A stretch of DNA of 64,000 nt from Romanomermis culicivorax (lineage: Eukaryota; Nematoda; Enoplea; Mermithida; Mermithidae). The notes under the pieces were generated by a model, which did no database searches, was not told the DNA's origin, and saw only the letters and a program-made list of their open reading frames with translations. Of the stretch, positions 1-10,664 are shown one piece after another (positions within the stretch are counted from its first letter, which is position 1; each line of letters begins with the position of its first letter). The translations under genes were made by a program, and so were the position numbers. The stretch is from NCBI GenBank assembly GCA_963922205.1, contig CAWUHX010000140.1, positions 620,001 through 684,000 of the forward strand. Reading direction: 5' to 3'.

Positions 1-1270
1 ACTGATCCAGTTCATGGATTCCCACGGCCCTTTTGACGTTATAATCTAAACATAAGATACTATTAATTTTAGTGTTTATTCCCCTTTTTTCAGCGCATTT
101 TCGGGTCTATACTACACCAGCACCACAACACCAAGCGGGTTAAGTTTCGCAGAAAATAATTTTAGTGCAGGTTGTTAGGTGAGCCACTGATATACAAACA
201 TTGAGCTTGTAGGCAACTAACACCTTACCAAATCTTACCCTTGCTACCTCTATATGTTGGGGAGGGTAGACCTGATCCGATTGTCCACCACTTGATCGGA
301 CACCAATCTCTGACCAGCTGCTTGAGCGACCAACTACGCTCCATTTATGGCGCTGTATTTACAATTTTTTATAGCGCTCGAGATTGATAATTTTAAATGA
401 TTTTGATATCGAAAAAGTGATATAATTTGATTTGATTTGAAAATAAATATTTTTTGATAAATTTTTTGATGATAAAACTTTAAAACAGGCTGAACCCAAG
501 GTTCTAGGTTTCCCTTGAATCGTATAGCTCTCGGTGGTATCAGGTATATTTCCAAGTCGGAAATTCCCTGGTTGGCTTCGAGCTTCCGCTTCTCAGTACT
601 CCCATTTTTCGTTCCCTCTAAGTTCTAACCTCGTCTGCCCTTTGGGGCGCCGAGCTGGTCTTCCAGTGACTTCTGGGCATTACCTGCGGTTTCCAAGAAT
701 ATTTGATAAAAATAAGTTCGAAACTTACCGTCGATGAAGAAAAAACGATTATCTTGGCGGTGCTGGGCCCTGCCATATTCGACGTGGCGCTCTGTGTGCG
801 ACCACTCGCACGTTGGAGCTTGTTGGCGGTTCCCCGCGCCCTTTCCCATCTCTTTTCGTTTCGAAATTTTTTCTTTCGATGGATAAATTTATAAAATTTA
901 AAATTTTATTGAACGCTGAAAAAGTTTAATTTAGCAGTTCTGCTAATTTCCTTTTTATCGCGATTCGGGGAATATTTTACTTCTTCCTTCCGATGGAAGT
1001 TTAGAATTCAGATAAGCGGGGGCAGCTATAGTTTGATTTTGGAAAAATGAAAAATTTGAAAATTAATTTTTTGGAAAAAATGTCGGAAATATTTTGGGTT
1101 GTCACTTTGGTCTAAAATTCCGAAGAATTTTTCCCAAAGTCTGATATAAATATGAAAAATTTACAAAATTAATACGAATAATACATAAACGCGATAAATA
1201 TTACAAATTAATACATTTTTAATTAAAATTAGTACCTACGCACGCGAGATATGTACATAATTAAAAAAAT
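1..1270. other. AT-rich tail or flank of element A, no clear gene
   Basis: This stretch follows the pol stop codon of element A on the minus strand. It is AT-rich apart from a GC-richer island at about 580-850. I looked for a copy of the element A LTR (8150 onward) and did not find one, so the 3' LTR is missing or outside the window. The minus strand at 729-849 has a short ATG-initiated open frame that runs into a good 5' splice-site consensus (GGTAAGT near 728). It could be a first exon, but nothing else supports it. Confidence 0.4.
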
Positions 1271-4200
1271 TCAGCGCGAGATTGCGCATAGATTCGCCTT
1301 GAGCGAATTTCCAAATGATTTCATTTGGTTTGGCGCTCCAGTCGTAACTGTTTGTGCCATATTGGAAAGTGACGTATTTTTGTCACGTGGAGCGTCCTGA
1401 TTGGCTCGCGCTATTCGCGGCAAGACCCTAGTGGTCTCGTAACGAAAATGTTTCAACCTACTGATTGAAACTGTTTGGCGATTTAGCGGGTTGTCCCAAT
1501 GTACAATGGTGACAACGTTCTCTGCTTCTCGCGAAATGTCCGTAACTATGAACGGACCGGACCATGGTAGTCCTAATTTTTTCTGCTTGTCTACTTTGAG
1601 CAGAACCCAGTCCTTTTCTTCAAATCCATTTTGCTTGGACTTTTATCAAAGTATTTCTTCGATTTTTCGGCAGCAGCCTGGATATTTTTAGCAATATCCT
1701 CGTAAAGGTTGACTAAGTGATTGGTCAACACAAATTTGTATGCCTCTGCATTGCTGTCCGGCATTACAATATCGTATGCTTTCGATAAGTTTAACCCGAA
1801 GGTTGCCTTGTGACCTCTAAGCAACGAAAATGGGGATTGCCCCGTGGCTGCATGTGGTGTGGCATTATATGCAAACACCACAGCTCTCAAGTATCTCGGC
1901 CAGTTATCTTTTTCCTCGATGGCCACCTTTCTGAGCTGTTTAATAAGTGTCTGGTTGAACCTTCCTACCATACCATTTCCTTGTGGATGGTAGGCTGTTG
2001 TAAAAATTTTCTGACACTCTAATAACTTGCAGATCTCTTTCATCAGATCTGAGGTAAAACAACCTCCTCTATCGCTGAGTAGTCTCCGTGGAGTCCCGTG
2101 CCTGAATACAATAGCTTGTAGAAAAGTATCTACAACGGTGCTAGCTGACTGATCCGGGATCAGTTCAGCTTCAACCCACTTTGTAAAATAGTCCTGAAAG
2201 ACTATGACATACGGTCTCTTCTCACTGAGTGGAGAAATACCCACGATATCCACTGATACTATGTCAAAAGGACCTTGTGGAATAATTGGTATCAGTGGAG
2301 GAATTTCCGTGTTTCCCTGATTAGCCATTTGACAAACTGGACAAAACTTGATCCAGTGCCTGACATCCTTTTCAATTCCAGGCCACCAGAACCGTTTTTT
2401 AATCATAGCAAGGGTCCTTTTGAACCCCTGATGAGTCATCATTACGGCACCGTGGTACTGGTGCAAAGTATTGTCCCTAAGGCAGGATGGGACGACCACT
2501 TGATCATCCGACCCCTGTCCGGCTTCCCGGTATAACACTTCATTTTGGATATAAAATCCACTGTGATACTTGGTTGTCCCATTTGGACCCAATCTATCAA
2601 AGTATGGTCGTAGTACCTCATCTTTTCTCTGCGAGAGGGCCATGAGATCATCTCTAATTAACCCTTTTGGCAATTCATCTTCTTTGGGGTCTGCCAAAGT
2701 AAACTCTGGTTCTTTTTCTGGGTATAACCAGGTTACTCTTTTTTCCTTACCTTTGTCCTGGTTTCCCCTACTTACCTTTTCGTTGACCTGATTGCCATCA
2801 GGCTGGATCTGAGCCTGATTACTCTTCTCCGCTTCTTTCGCCATGCTTCTTGTAGTTACGGCATTTACCAAGTCTGCAGGCGAGTTTGATTCTGGATCAC
2901 CCTCAGAATCTTCTGGATATATCTGGGTGAATCTCGGACTTATTTCAGTCCTCTGATTATTCTTACTTTTTGGCTCCGGATATAACGGAGTACCGTCTTC
3001 AGGATTCCGATCTGTCAGAATTCTGAATCTCTTTACCAAATTGAGATGCTTTTTCTCAATTAGCTGTGCCTCAAGATCTTTCAGATTTTCGGACTCTCGT
3101 TTATCCTTTGAGAACATGTGTTCCCATTTTGGCGGTATCTTTTCTGTTTGATCGTCTGGTTCATCCATCCTGGACAAAAAGTCTGCCATGGCATTTTGTT
3201 TTCCAGGCACATACTCTAGTTTATGGTTGAACTGAGAGATGAATGAGTACCATCTCTTCAACTTACCATTGGTCATGGCATTGACCTTCATAGACAACAA
3301 AGGTTTGTGATCAGTTCTTATGATCACTCTATGACCTACTAGGTAGTGCTTGTATAACTTTAAGCCATACACTATTGCCAAGCACTCCCTTTCCGTGGCT
3401 GACCACTTTTTCTCATCCGCTTTTAAAATTCTGCTATTATAAGCAATTACCCAGCGGTCTGACTTGGTCTCCTGGTAAAGGACTGCTCCTAGTGCCATTC
3501 CGCTGGCATCTGTCTGAAGGACAAAGTCGGCAGACCCATCCAAAACCGGATACCTAAGGAATGGCACTGACAATAGTACCTCTTTCAGGCTCCTAAAAGC
3601 CTGATGGTGAACCTCCGTGACTTCCCAAACACAGTTCTTCCCAGTTAATTTATACAATGGTTCAGCATGTTTAGCTGAACCCTGTATGAACTTCTTACAC
3701 CACTGCAACATACCTAAAAACCTTTGCAGTTTACGTTTAGACTCTGGGAATGGGAAATCATTTATAGCTTTGACCTTTTTCGGATCTGGGGAAACTCCAT
3801 CCGAATTTAAGATATGTCCTAAAAAATGGACTCTCTCAGGCAGGAATTCACACTTCTCCGGTTTCAAGGTCAAATGAGCCTTTCTTAGAGCTTGCAGGAC
3901 TAGCTCTAGATTAACTAGGTGTTCCTCAAACATATTTGAGAACACAATTATGTCGTCTATATAGACTAGACAGATTTTCCAAACATATGGATGCAAAACT
4001 CTTTCCATCATATGCTGGAATTCGGCTGGCGCATTTTTTAGGCCAAAGGGCATGACTTTAAATTGATAAAGCCCTTCTTGGCATATGAAAGCAGTTTTTT
4101 CTTTGCTTTCTTCATCCATTGGCACTTGCCAATATCCTGATTTGAGATCTAAGGTAGTATAAAATTTGGCTTTACCTAAACAGTCTAGATAGTCATCCAT

Positions 4201-4962
4201 TCTAGGAATGGGATACTTATCATCCTTGGTAACATCATTTATACCCCTAAAGTCCACTACTGGTCGCTTGGTACCATCCTTTTTACCTACAAGGAATAAC
4301 GGAGCTGCCCAAGGCGACTTTGATGGCTCAATTACACCCTTTCTGAGCATATCTTGCACATGCTCACGAACATGTGGCCGTAAATTTATAGCTGTCCTGT
4401 GGTACCTTTTTGCCACAGGGGCCGCATCCCCTGTATTGATTTTACAGGTCAGGTAGGGTGTAGTAGTTGGCGGATCATTGGGCAAGCTGAACACATCTCT
4501 ATATTTTGCGAGACATCGTAGAGCTTGTTCCAATTGCTCTGATGGTATGTTGGATTTAGCCAGCATATTGTACAAAGCTTCCTTGAATGCTTTCTCATCC
4601 GATTGAGGAGCTTCAGGTCTAGCTTGAACTGCACAAGTTTGCAGCTTCTCCAGATCCTCAACTATCTTCCCCTTGAGTTGATCTTGGTTATCAGTATCAC
4701 ACAACACTGAATTAGTATGGCCAATTATTTGATTTCTTTTCAAATGGCACCCTGATCCTGTGTTGTTGGATACCATAACAACAAAATCATCTTTTGTACC
4801 ATCTACTATGGTACTATCAATGTGGAACCTTTCTTCATTCTCTTCAGACTCTACTATGATTCCATTAAGGCGATTTTCGCCTACCTTATCCCAAAGTTTT
4901 GCCCTCAGCAGTATATCAGTACCACTAGGTAAGTAGATGGGATTCACACTCACCACTGGCAC
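1271..4962 (-). pseudogene. pol: Element A pol: reverse transcriptase, RNase H, integrase
   Basis: Ty3/Gypsy-type polyprotein that would copy element RNA and insert the cDNA. Numbering codons from 4962: RT about 170-420 with YIDD at 334-337; RNase H with TDAS at 484-487; a long charged linker; the HHCC zinc module of integrase at about 834-878 (CPVC); core Asp at 905 (SVD) and 964 (SDRG). The third catalytic residue, normally Glu in the NGxxER motif, is Gly at codon 1000 (GGA, 1963-1965). The frame ends early at 1591. The C-terminal integrase domain, including a GPF-type module, continues in another frame to a TGA at 1271, so there is one frameshift between about 1620 and 1645. Codon 1 is GTG directly after an in-frame TAG (4963-4965), so this part depends on the upstream gag-PR frame. 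The copy is probably inactive. Confidence 0.9.
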
Positions 4963-6459
4963 CTAAACCTTTAGCAGGCAAATCTTTGGCTGGTATTGGT
5001 CGGCGGCGCTCATCGTGGATTCCGCGGCGCTCGTGGTCATGACTTCTCCACAATTCGATTGGGGCTGGTCCGGCGTCACGTATATCCGTTGTTCACGGTT
5101 GTTGAGCGTCATCGTCCTATTCCTGAAATCTATTATGGCTCCTACCTGAGGATGAGCCAAAAAGTCTGTACCCACGATTACATTTTCACCTGCTTCAGGA
5201 ATTACAATTGCTTTAACGGGGAACTGTCCACACAATGTATCCATCCTAAATTGGATATACCCATGGGCTTGGACTGTCTTACCGTTGGCTACAGTGACAT
5301 TTAATATCCTCGGATATTCAGTGTAATCCGGGCCCAAAGTTTCTTTCAGAAACTTAGCCGACATGACAGTGCACTGAGCTCCTGTGTCAATTAAAGCCAT
5401 TGTCTTACGACCTCCTATAACAACCTCAATGTGGAATGGGGCTGTTCTGGGGTACGTATCCAGCAAATGTTGTTCCTGAGGACTAGCTGGTGTGCCTCTC
5501 CTTACTACTTGTACTGATGGTACTACATGTTGTGGTGCAATGGCATTCATTTGCACAATACTACCTAATACAACATTTGGGCAAGTCACTCTCTGATTTA
5601 CTTCACCTAAAGGACTCATTTGAGATTGCCTTGCAACCATAACACTCGAATAATCCTTCTGAGGTGGCTGATTTGTGAATTGACCCTGTTGAAGAGTCTG
5701 AGTCGGACCCATAATAGCCTGAGGAGACTGAGGATGCTGTAATGCAGCTTGCTGTTGGTATTGCTGCATCTGTTGGAACTGCTTCTGCAGCTCCTTCTGC
5801 TTTTTAAACTCCAGAAATTCATTATAATCTGAATTCTGTTGGTAACTTTCGTGGCTATCCTGATAACCTGAATAGCCTATATTATAAGCACCTCTGCCTC
5901 TACTGTTGAAATTAGCATTAGGGTAACCTCCTCTACCTCTATAGTTACCTCTAGCAAAATTGTTGAAGCCTCCCCTGTTGAAGGTAGGGAAGCTGGCTCT
6001 ACCTCTGCTCCTGCGCTCGGACAATACTCTCAATGTCCTGCAGTCTGCAGTATTATGTGTTATGTTCTTATGGAACTCACACCATGGCTTTGTCGGATCT
6101 CGGGAAACTTGACCTCCCTGACTGGTACTAGGTATGGCCACATCAGACCGATTTTTCGCTTGCCTGTTATCAACCTTTTGCTGGAGCTGGTCGAACCTTT
6201 CGACCAGTTGTACCATCTCTTTAGAAATTTTCAATAGAAGAGATTCTTTCTTACCTTTTTCGGTCTGAGCCCTAGGGGCTTCCCGAACTTGAATCTCCTC
6301 TATCTCAGGAGAATCACTCCTTGACCTTTGGGTTTGGGCCTGTACATGATTACCTACAGTTTGATATGGTTGCCGAAACCTTCGCCTCTGGCCTTGTTGA
6401 TATCCTTCTGACTGGTTCCTAGCAGCTACGGCAATTTCAGAATCATGCCCACTAGGCAT
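4963..6459 (-). pseudogene. gag-pro: Element A nucleocapsid and protease region of gag-pro
   Basis: 498 codons in the same frame as pol and separated from it only by the TAG at 4963-4965. A zinc knuckle of the C-x2-H-x4-H-x4-C type lies at residues 127-140, preceded by a short helical stretch (about 75-98) and followed by an Arg/Gly-rich segment (about 150-195) and a Gln-rich segment (about 225-265). The retropepsin follows, with catalytic DTGA at 358-361 and the VGTDFL motif at 429-434. Upstream, a TAA at 6466-6468 interrupts the same frame just after the PIVIN motif. Element B reads Glu at that position, so the TAA is probably a lesion rather than a programmed stop. Confidence 0.85.
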
Positions 6460-6465
6460 ACCTAC

Positions 6466-7005
6466 TTAATTAATTACAATAGGATCCTGTTGTGTACCCT
6501 TGGGTCCATACCTCTGAAAGGCATTCCTATATCTACGCTCAATGTCATGAACTTCAACTGCTAGGTCATACCAAGTTCTAAAGGTATGTTTTGAATTCTT
6601 AAGTTCAGACTGGAACGTGGGGTCACTCTTATATATGAAGGTGTCAATGATCAGTCTCTGTTTAGACTGATAGTCCAAATCACCTTTGACTAGTTCCACT
6701 AATATACTGACCCTTTTTAAAAACTCGACGGCCTGCTCATTGGGTCTTTGCTGGATCTCAAATAATTCCCTGGTTAACATTTCCAGGTTACATTCAGGCG
6801 CAAAGACATTTATGATGGCTCTCCTGGCCTCCCTATAGGTCATGTTGTCTCCTGCAACAGCCTTCGGTCTACCTTTAGAAAGCCTCAGCAGTGCTTCATA
6901 CTTAGCTGATTCGGGTGTATCCCTACGGAATTCCCCTTCAAGTGCTGTTAAGAAGCTAAGCACCTGCTGATTTACCATACCCTCATCTAAAAGTTTGGGT
7001 AACAC
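6466..7005 (-). pseudogene. gag: Element A gag capsid domain
   Basis: 179-residue helical segment matching the capsid region of the element B gag: the VLSFL motif, a central FLKRVSIL segment, an IIDTF motif and a terminal PIVIN motif are all shared. It would build the virus-like particle. It shares its frame with the following nucleocapsid-PR segment. The N-terminal gag part (6987 upward) is in a different frame, so a frameshift lies in the overlap at 6987-7005. The first Met listed here is internal to gag, not a true start. Confidence 0.8.
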
Positions 7006-8021
7006 ACTTCCCTCTGATCATAAGCTGCTGTTAATACTGGATCAAGATCAGAGTTCAGAGATTGCAGCATAACTCTATTTGGATCTCGTTGAGGTGGTAC
7101 ACCTCCTTGATATGATGGCATACTGTCTTTGTCAAACCTGTAATCCCTATATGGGAAACATGCCAATTGATCTGGTCTAAGGGTATTTGGATCAACTATA
7201 TTTCCTCTACCATCATAGAACACTCTAGTTAAAGTTGGATGCTGCGAAGCTATCTGATTTTGATTCCTGAAGTCTGCTGATTGCTCAGCTCCTTCGAATC
7301 GAAGATCTCTAGCTGGACCTCTCCAACTTTTGGGCTCAAAGTTAAGCCTTTGCCCTTCATCAATATCAGGCCTATTACTAGGCCCTGCGCCTGCACTCAT
7401 TTCAGCAGCGAGACGGTTGTCTCTTTCTGCACCCCTATTACATGGTCTAACCTGTCTGTCCGGCTCCTGTCGGGGCCTGTCGGCTTCCCTTTTGTTGTCC
7501 TCTGTGGCGGCATTCGCGATTATGTCGAACAATGCTTCGACGGTCCCTTTCAATTCGCGTAGCTGCGTCGCCAACTCTTGATTGGACATTTTGGGAGCTC
7601 TTTCCTGCGGTTGGAATCGCTCTTGTTCCTGGGGAATCCTCTCTAATCGTTGATCGATTTTGGGGTCCCTTTCTTCCAAATTTGGTCAAATTTCGGGCGT
7701 AACGACGTCCCTTTTTGGTCCTGCTAATTCGACCTTTGGCGGCAGTGACCTTTTGAAATTTTGCTGCGGCGGTCCATCGGCGTCTGGGTTCGGATTCGCC
7801 GGGCCTGCCTCCTGCCGATCGATGGCAATCGCTGGTGGTCGGTCAATTGGTACGCCTGCATCTTGAGGCGTAAAATGCATTGCATTTTGCTGCAATGGTT
7901 GAACCCTCGCCGGAGTTTGATCTGGGATCACTGGGTCCGGAGCAGCATGCCGTTGCTGATCTCCGTCTCCCAAATTGACTTGATTTCCAGCACTCGCCAC
8001 TCTGGGTGGTGATCTATGCAA
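6987..8021 (-). pseudogene. gag: Element A gag N-terminal region
   Basis: Two blocks in one frame, 7686-8021 and 6987-7679, separated by a TGA at 7686-7688. The product is Pro/Gln/Arg-rich, with a helical segment rich in Glu and Leu near 7500-7600. The apparent starts of both blocks are TTG codons, so neither is a true initiation site. The matching leader region of element B also carries a single in-frame TGA (19192). This is assigned to gag by position between the primer-binding site and the capsid, not by a recognised domain. Confidence 0.6.
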
Positions 8022-8129
8022 AGTATTACCTCTCGGTATCCTTCATTAGGCATTTTGAAACCTGCTAACTTTCGATAGTAGCCTGGAGGATTTTCTTTTC
8101 TCCTAGTCTGACTACGAAGTTCCGTGGTA

Positions 8130-8147
8130 AGGAGTTAAAAGCCACCA
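8130..8147 (-). other. Element A primer-binding site candidate
   Basis: On the minus strand, TGGTGGCTTTTAAC begins two bases inside the LTR end (…CAACA, AG, TGG…). The same ACA-AG-TGGTGGCTT arrangement follows the 5' LTR of element B. TGG is expected as the complement of a tRNA 3' CCA. The tRNA species is not identified. Confidence 0.5.
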
Positions 8148-8149
8148 CT

Positions 8150-8589
8150 TGTTGTGCAGGTCTTTCCTTAAGAGGCGTAAGAAAAGATTGGGTCTGAACT
8201 GACCTGTTAGAACTGATCCCTTGGCTAAGCCTCGGTGATAGTGCAACAGTCCGGTTATCCCCAGACCTACAACAACAAAGATAAACTTAACTCTAAAGAG
8301 CGGGGCCTTACCAAGGACCTCCGCAGTCTCCTAGATGAGACAAGGAATCCCCTCAGGGATAAACTTACTTGGGTATAACCCGTAAGGGGTTTCCCAAAGC
8401 TTACCTGATGTAAGCCGGCGCCTGGGCCTCTGGCCCTCCGCCTTCGTCAATGCGAATAATCTAAATAAATAAACGAATATATTAAACAATATGTCCGACA
8501 GAATATGTAAAAAGAATGTGGGTATACCACAGTAAATAACTCATAAAGAAAACAAGTTGCTGGGAAAATTGTATTTGGGGACGCCAGCA
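8150..8589 (-). repeat. Element A 5' LTR (outer boundary approximate)
   Basis: On the plus strand the block starts TGTTGTGCAGG at 8150, immediately outside the primer-binding site, as expected for an LTR ending in CA on the coding strand. The outer end is set near 8589 only because a CA occurs there. No second copy exists in the window to fix it, and no target duplication can be tested. Confidence 0.45.
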
Positions 8590-9343
8590 ATATAGTCAAA
8601 ATATAATAAAAACAAGATAAAGTGAAGAATGATTTTCACTATCTTTTTCGGTCTTTCTGTGGCGCTCCATTCTATGCAAATGTCTGCGCCGCTGGTGGTC
8701 CCTTTCGTCGATTTGCATGTCGATTTCCCCACACGAATTGGCATCAACAGGGTGCCCGACATTCATAAAAATATTATAAAAACCTATTTCTCTTCTCTTT
8801 CGAATTCCTTCTGAGTCGACATCATCCCCCACCCGCATGATTTTCGTCCCGAAATCGTCCATCATGTGACCAAATATTGACTGGCCAGCCTGAAAATGAA
8901 AAAGAAACGCCTATCACGTGATCAAAAAGAAGATTATCATGAAATTCCAACATAACTTTTTATGTTTGTTTTTATGTAACTTTTCGAGTATATATTGCTA
9001 TGCTTTGCCATACCTTTTGGGATTTCGTTGGGGATTTTGTTCTCGCTTTTTGTTTTCCATGTTTCACCTTGTAAATATTTGCCACCACCTTTGCCATTGT
9101 TTTGGGTCAACTTGCCTGCCAATAAACTAGTAATTAGAATCGGTTTATCGACTTTAAGGTTCAAAGAGAGAATAGAAGTTGTCCATAGATTCCATTCCAA
9201 ATTAAGTTTTCCTCCTTATTTACAAGTTCCTATCCAAGTCTACAGTAACCCTTGCAGACTTCAACCTGTTTGGATTTCAGAAATCAACCCAATTGGATTT
9301 TTGCGTTTACAGTAATACCAATAGAGTCAGCTTCCAACTGTAA
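8590..9343. other. Intergenic, no gene recognised
   Basis: Small open frames on both strands here look like chance. No repeat partner for this stretch was found in the window. Confidence 0.4.
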
Positions 9344-9686
9344 AGGCCCTGTCATACTTCGCGGCGTGGTACCATGCAGTACCGTGTGGCGCCGCGCGGT
9401 GCCGTGTGGTGCTGGTTGTCCTATTCATACTAATATGGGGCGCCGCGCGGTGGCTTGTCATACTTCGCCGCGCAGTACTGCGCAGCGCTGTACGGTGCCG
9501 CTTTTTTACTTTTGGATTTCGCTTTTCTCAAAAAATGTGTATTGGTTTAGTTGAAACCTGACGGGGCGCCGCAAAAATTACAAAAACCTATTCATACTTC
9601 AAAGGCGGTACTGCGCGGTGCCGGCCGGTACCGCGTGGCGCCGGCCGGTGCCGCGCGACGCTGCGCCATGAAGTATGACAGGGCCT
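9344..9686. mobile_element. GC-rich MITE, PIF/Harbinger-like
   Basis: Terminal inverted repeats of 17 bp (AGGCCCTGTCATACTTC at the left, its complement at the right) bound a 343-bp non-coding element. A 3-bp direct repeat TAA lies at 9341-9343 and 9687-9689. A 3-bp TWA-type duplication is characteristic of PIF/Harbinger elements. The interior is dense in GGCGCC, GGTACC and GCGCGG motifs, and an internal partial copy of the terminal repeat (TGTCATACTTCGCCGCG) starts near 9449. It has no coding capacity, so it would depend on a transposase supplied elsewhere. Confidence 0.75.
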
Positions 9687-9689
9687 TAA

Positions 9690-10164
9690 CTCCTGATTTT
9701 GTTACCATCTCAGTTTGCTCTTACAGTAGAAATTGTCCGATTGTGTGATTCGTGCTACAGTAACCTAACCTCTGTGTACCACAACCCCCATCTAACTTTT
9801 ACAATAGCTACAAGTAGCTCAGGCCACCCCAGGGTTTTTTAGGCCAATTTGGAGCCATGGCTCCTAAAAATTCTGATTGGCTCCTAAAAATTTAGGGGCA
9901 CAAGCCAAATTGACTTGTAAAAATGGGAGCCTAAATACCCCAATTGATTAGGCTATAGGGCTTCCTATGCAGAGATGCATTTTTATGCATTCTAAAACGA
10001 AAAATATCGAAAATTTTCCGGCGCTTCACGCCAGATTTCTATTCATTTATGATTCTTGATATCATTTCTGTTGTGCGGTTAGAAAATGTCATCCTAGCTT
10101 ATGCTTATAGCTTTCAGAAACCAGCATGTTATGGATGAATCTTTGATCTTGTATTGTTTTTCGA
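9690..10164. other. Intergenic with a short direct repeat
   Basis: TGGCTCCTAAAAATT occurs at about 9858 and again at about 9878. Nothing else is recognised. Confidence 0.4.
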
Positions 10165-10528
10165 TGTTAGTGTGGTGGTGCACTCCACCTGCAATGTTTT
10201 TCTCTATCAACGTTCATTTCTTGCTTAGTGTTTTCAATTTCCAACAGACACTTCTGTTGCCTGCCAGCCCTTGATCTTTTTCAGTCTATTTTAGTTTTTT
10301 CGAGCTGTGGTAGAGTGCCTGGAGCTGCAGTGGCTCAGTAAGGAGTATTCTTGACCTGTGTGTCCTGGACTGATTGTTTTTTGTTGTGCTTTGCTGCCTA
10401 ACCCGTATTGTGTTTTTCTTTTCAATAATAATCTCATTGTTTCTACATTATGTTAGAGACATTCTCTGCTCTTTCCAATTGTACCTCGCCCAGTTAGAAT
10501 TAGGGTATACGTGCCACAATATTCCACA
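10165..10528 (+). repeat. Element C 5' LTR
   Basis: 364 bp, starting TGTTAGTGTGG and ending ATATTCCACA. It is followed after one base by a TGG primer-binding-type sequence. A second copy lies at 15997-16408. This copy lacks about 50 bp that the other retains just before the shared GGGTATACGTGCC tail. Flanks (TCGA left of this copy, CATG right of the other) do not form a target duplication. Confidence 0.7.
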
Positions 10529-10529
10529 T

Positions 10530-10547
10530 TGGTGACTAGTGCAGCTA
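10530..10547 (+). other. Element C primer-binding site candidate
   Basis: TGGTGACTAGTGCAGCTA starts one base after the LTR end. The position and TGG start fit a tRNA primer site. Confidence 0.5.
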
Positions 10548-10664
10548 CACGGACAATTATTAATGAAAAATTTACAAAAATCGAAGCTAGGATTATGAAA
10601 ACAACCACTGCAAAGATCCAAACTGACATCTTTGACACCCAAATTGAATGAAGAAGATTTTGAA

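Noticed and set aside
625-849. Minus-strand first exon with a GGTAAGT donor site
   Set aside because: A single consensus donor without an acceptor exon or a recognised product is not enough.
1-1270. 3' LTR of element A
   Set aside because: No sequence matching the 8150-8589 block was found here.
9252-9748. Two open frames of 65-100 codons through the GC-rich MITE
   Set aside because: Created by GC-rich non-coding repeats. They overlap in different frames and cross the element ends.
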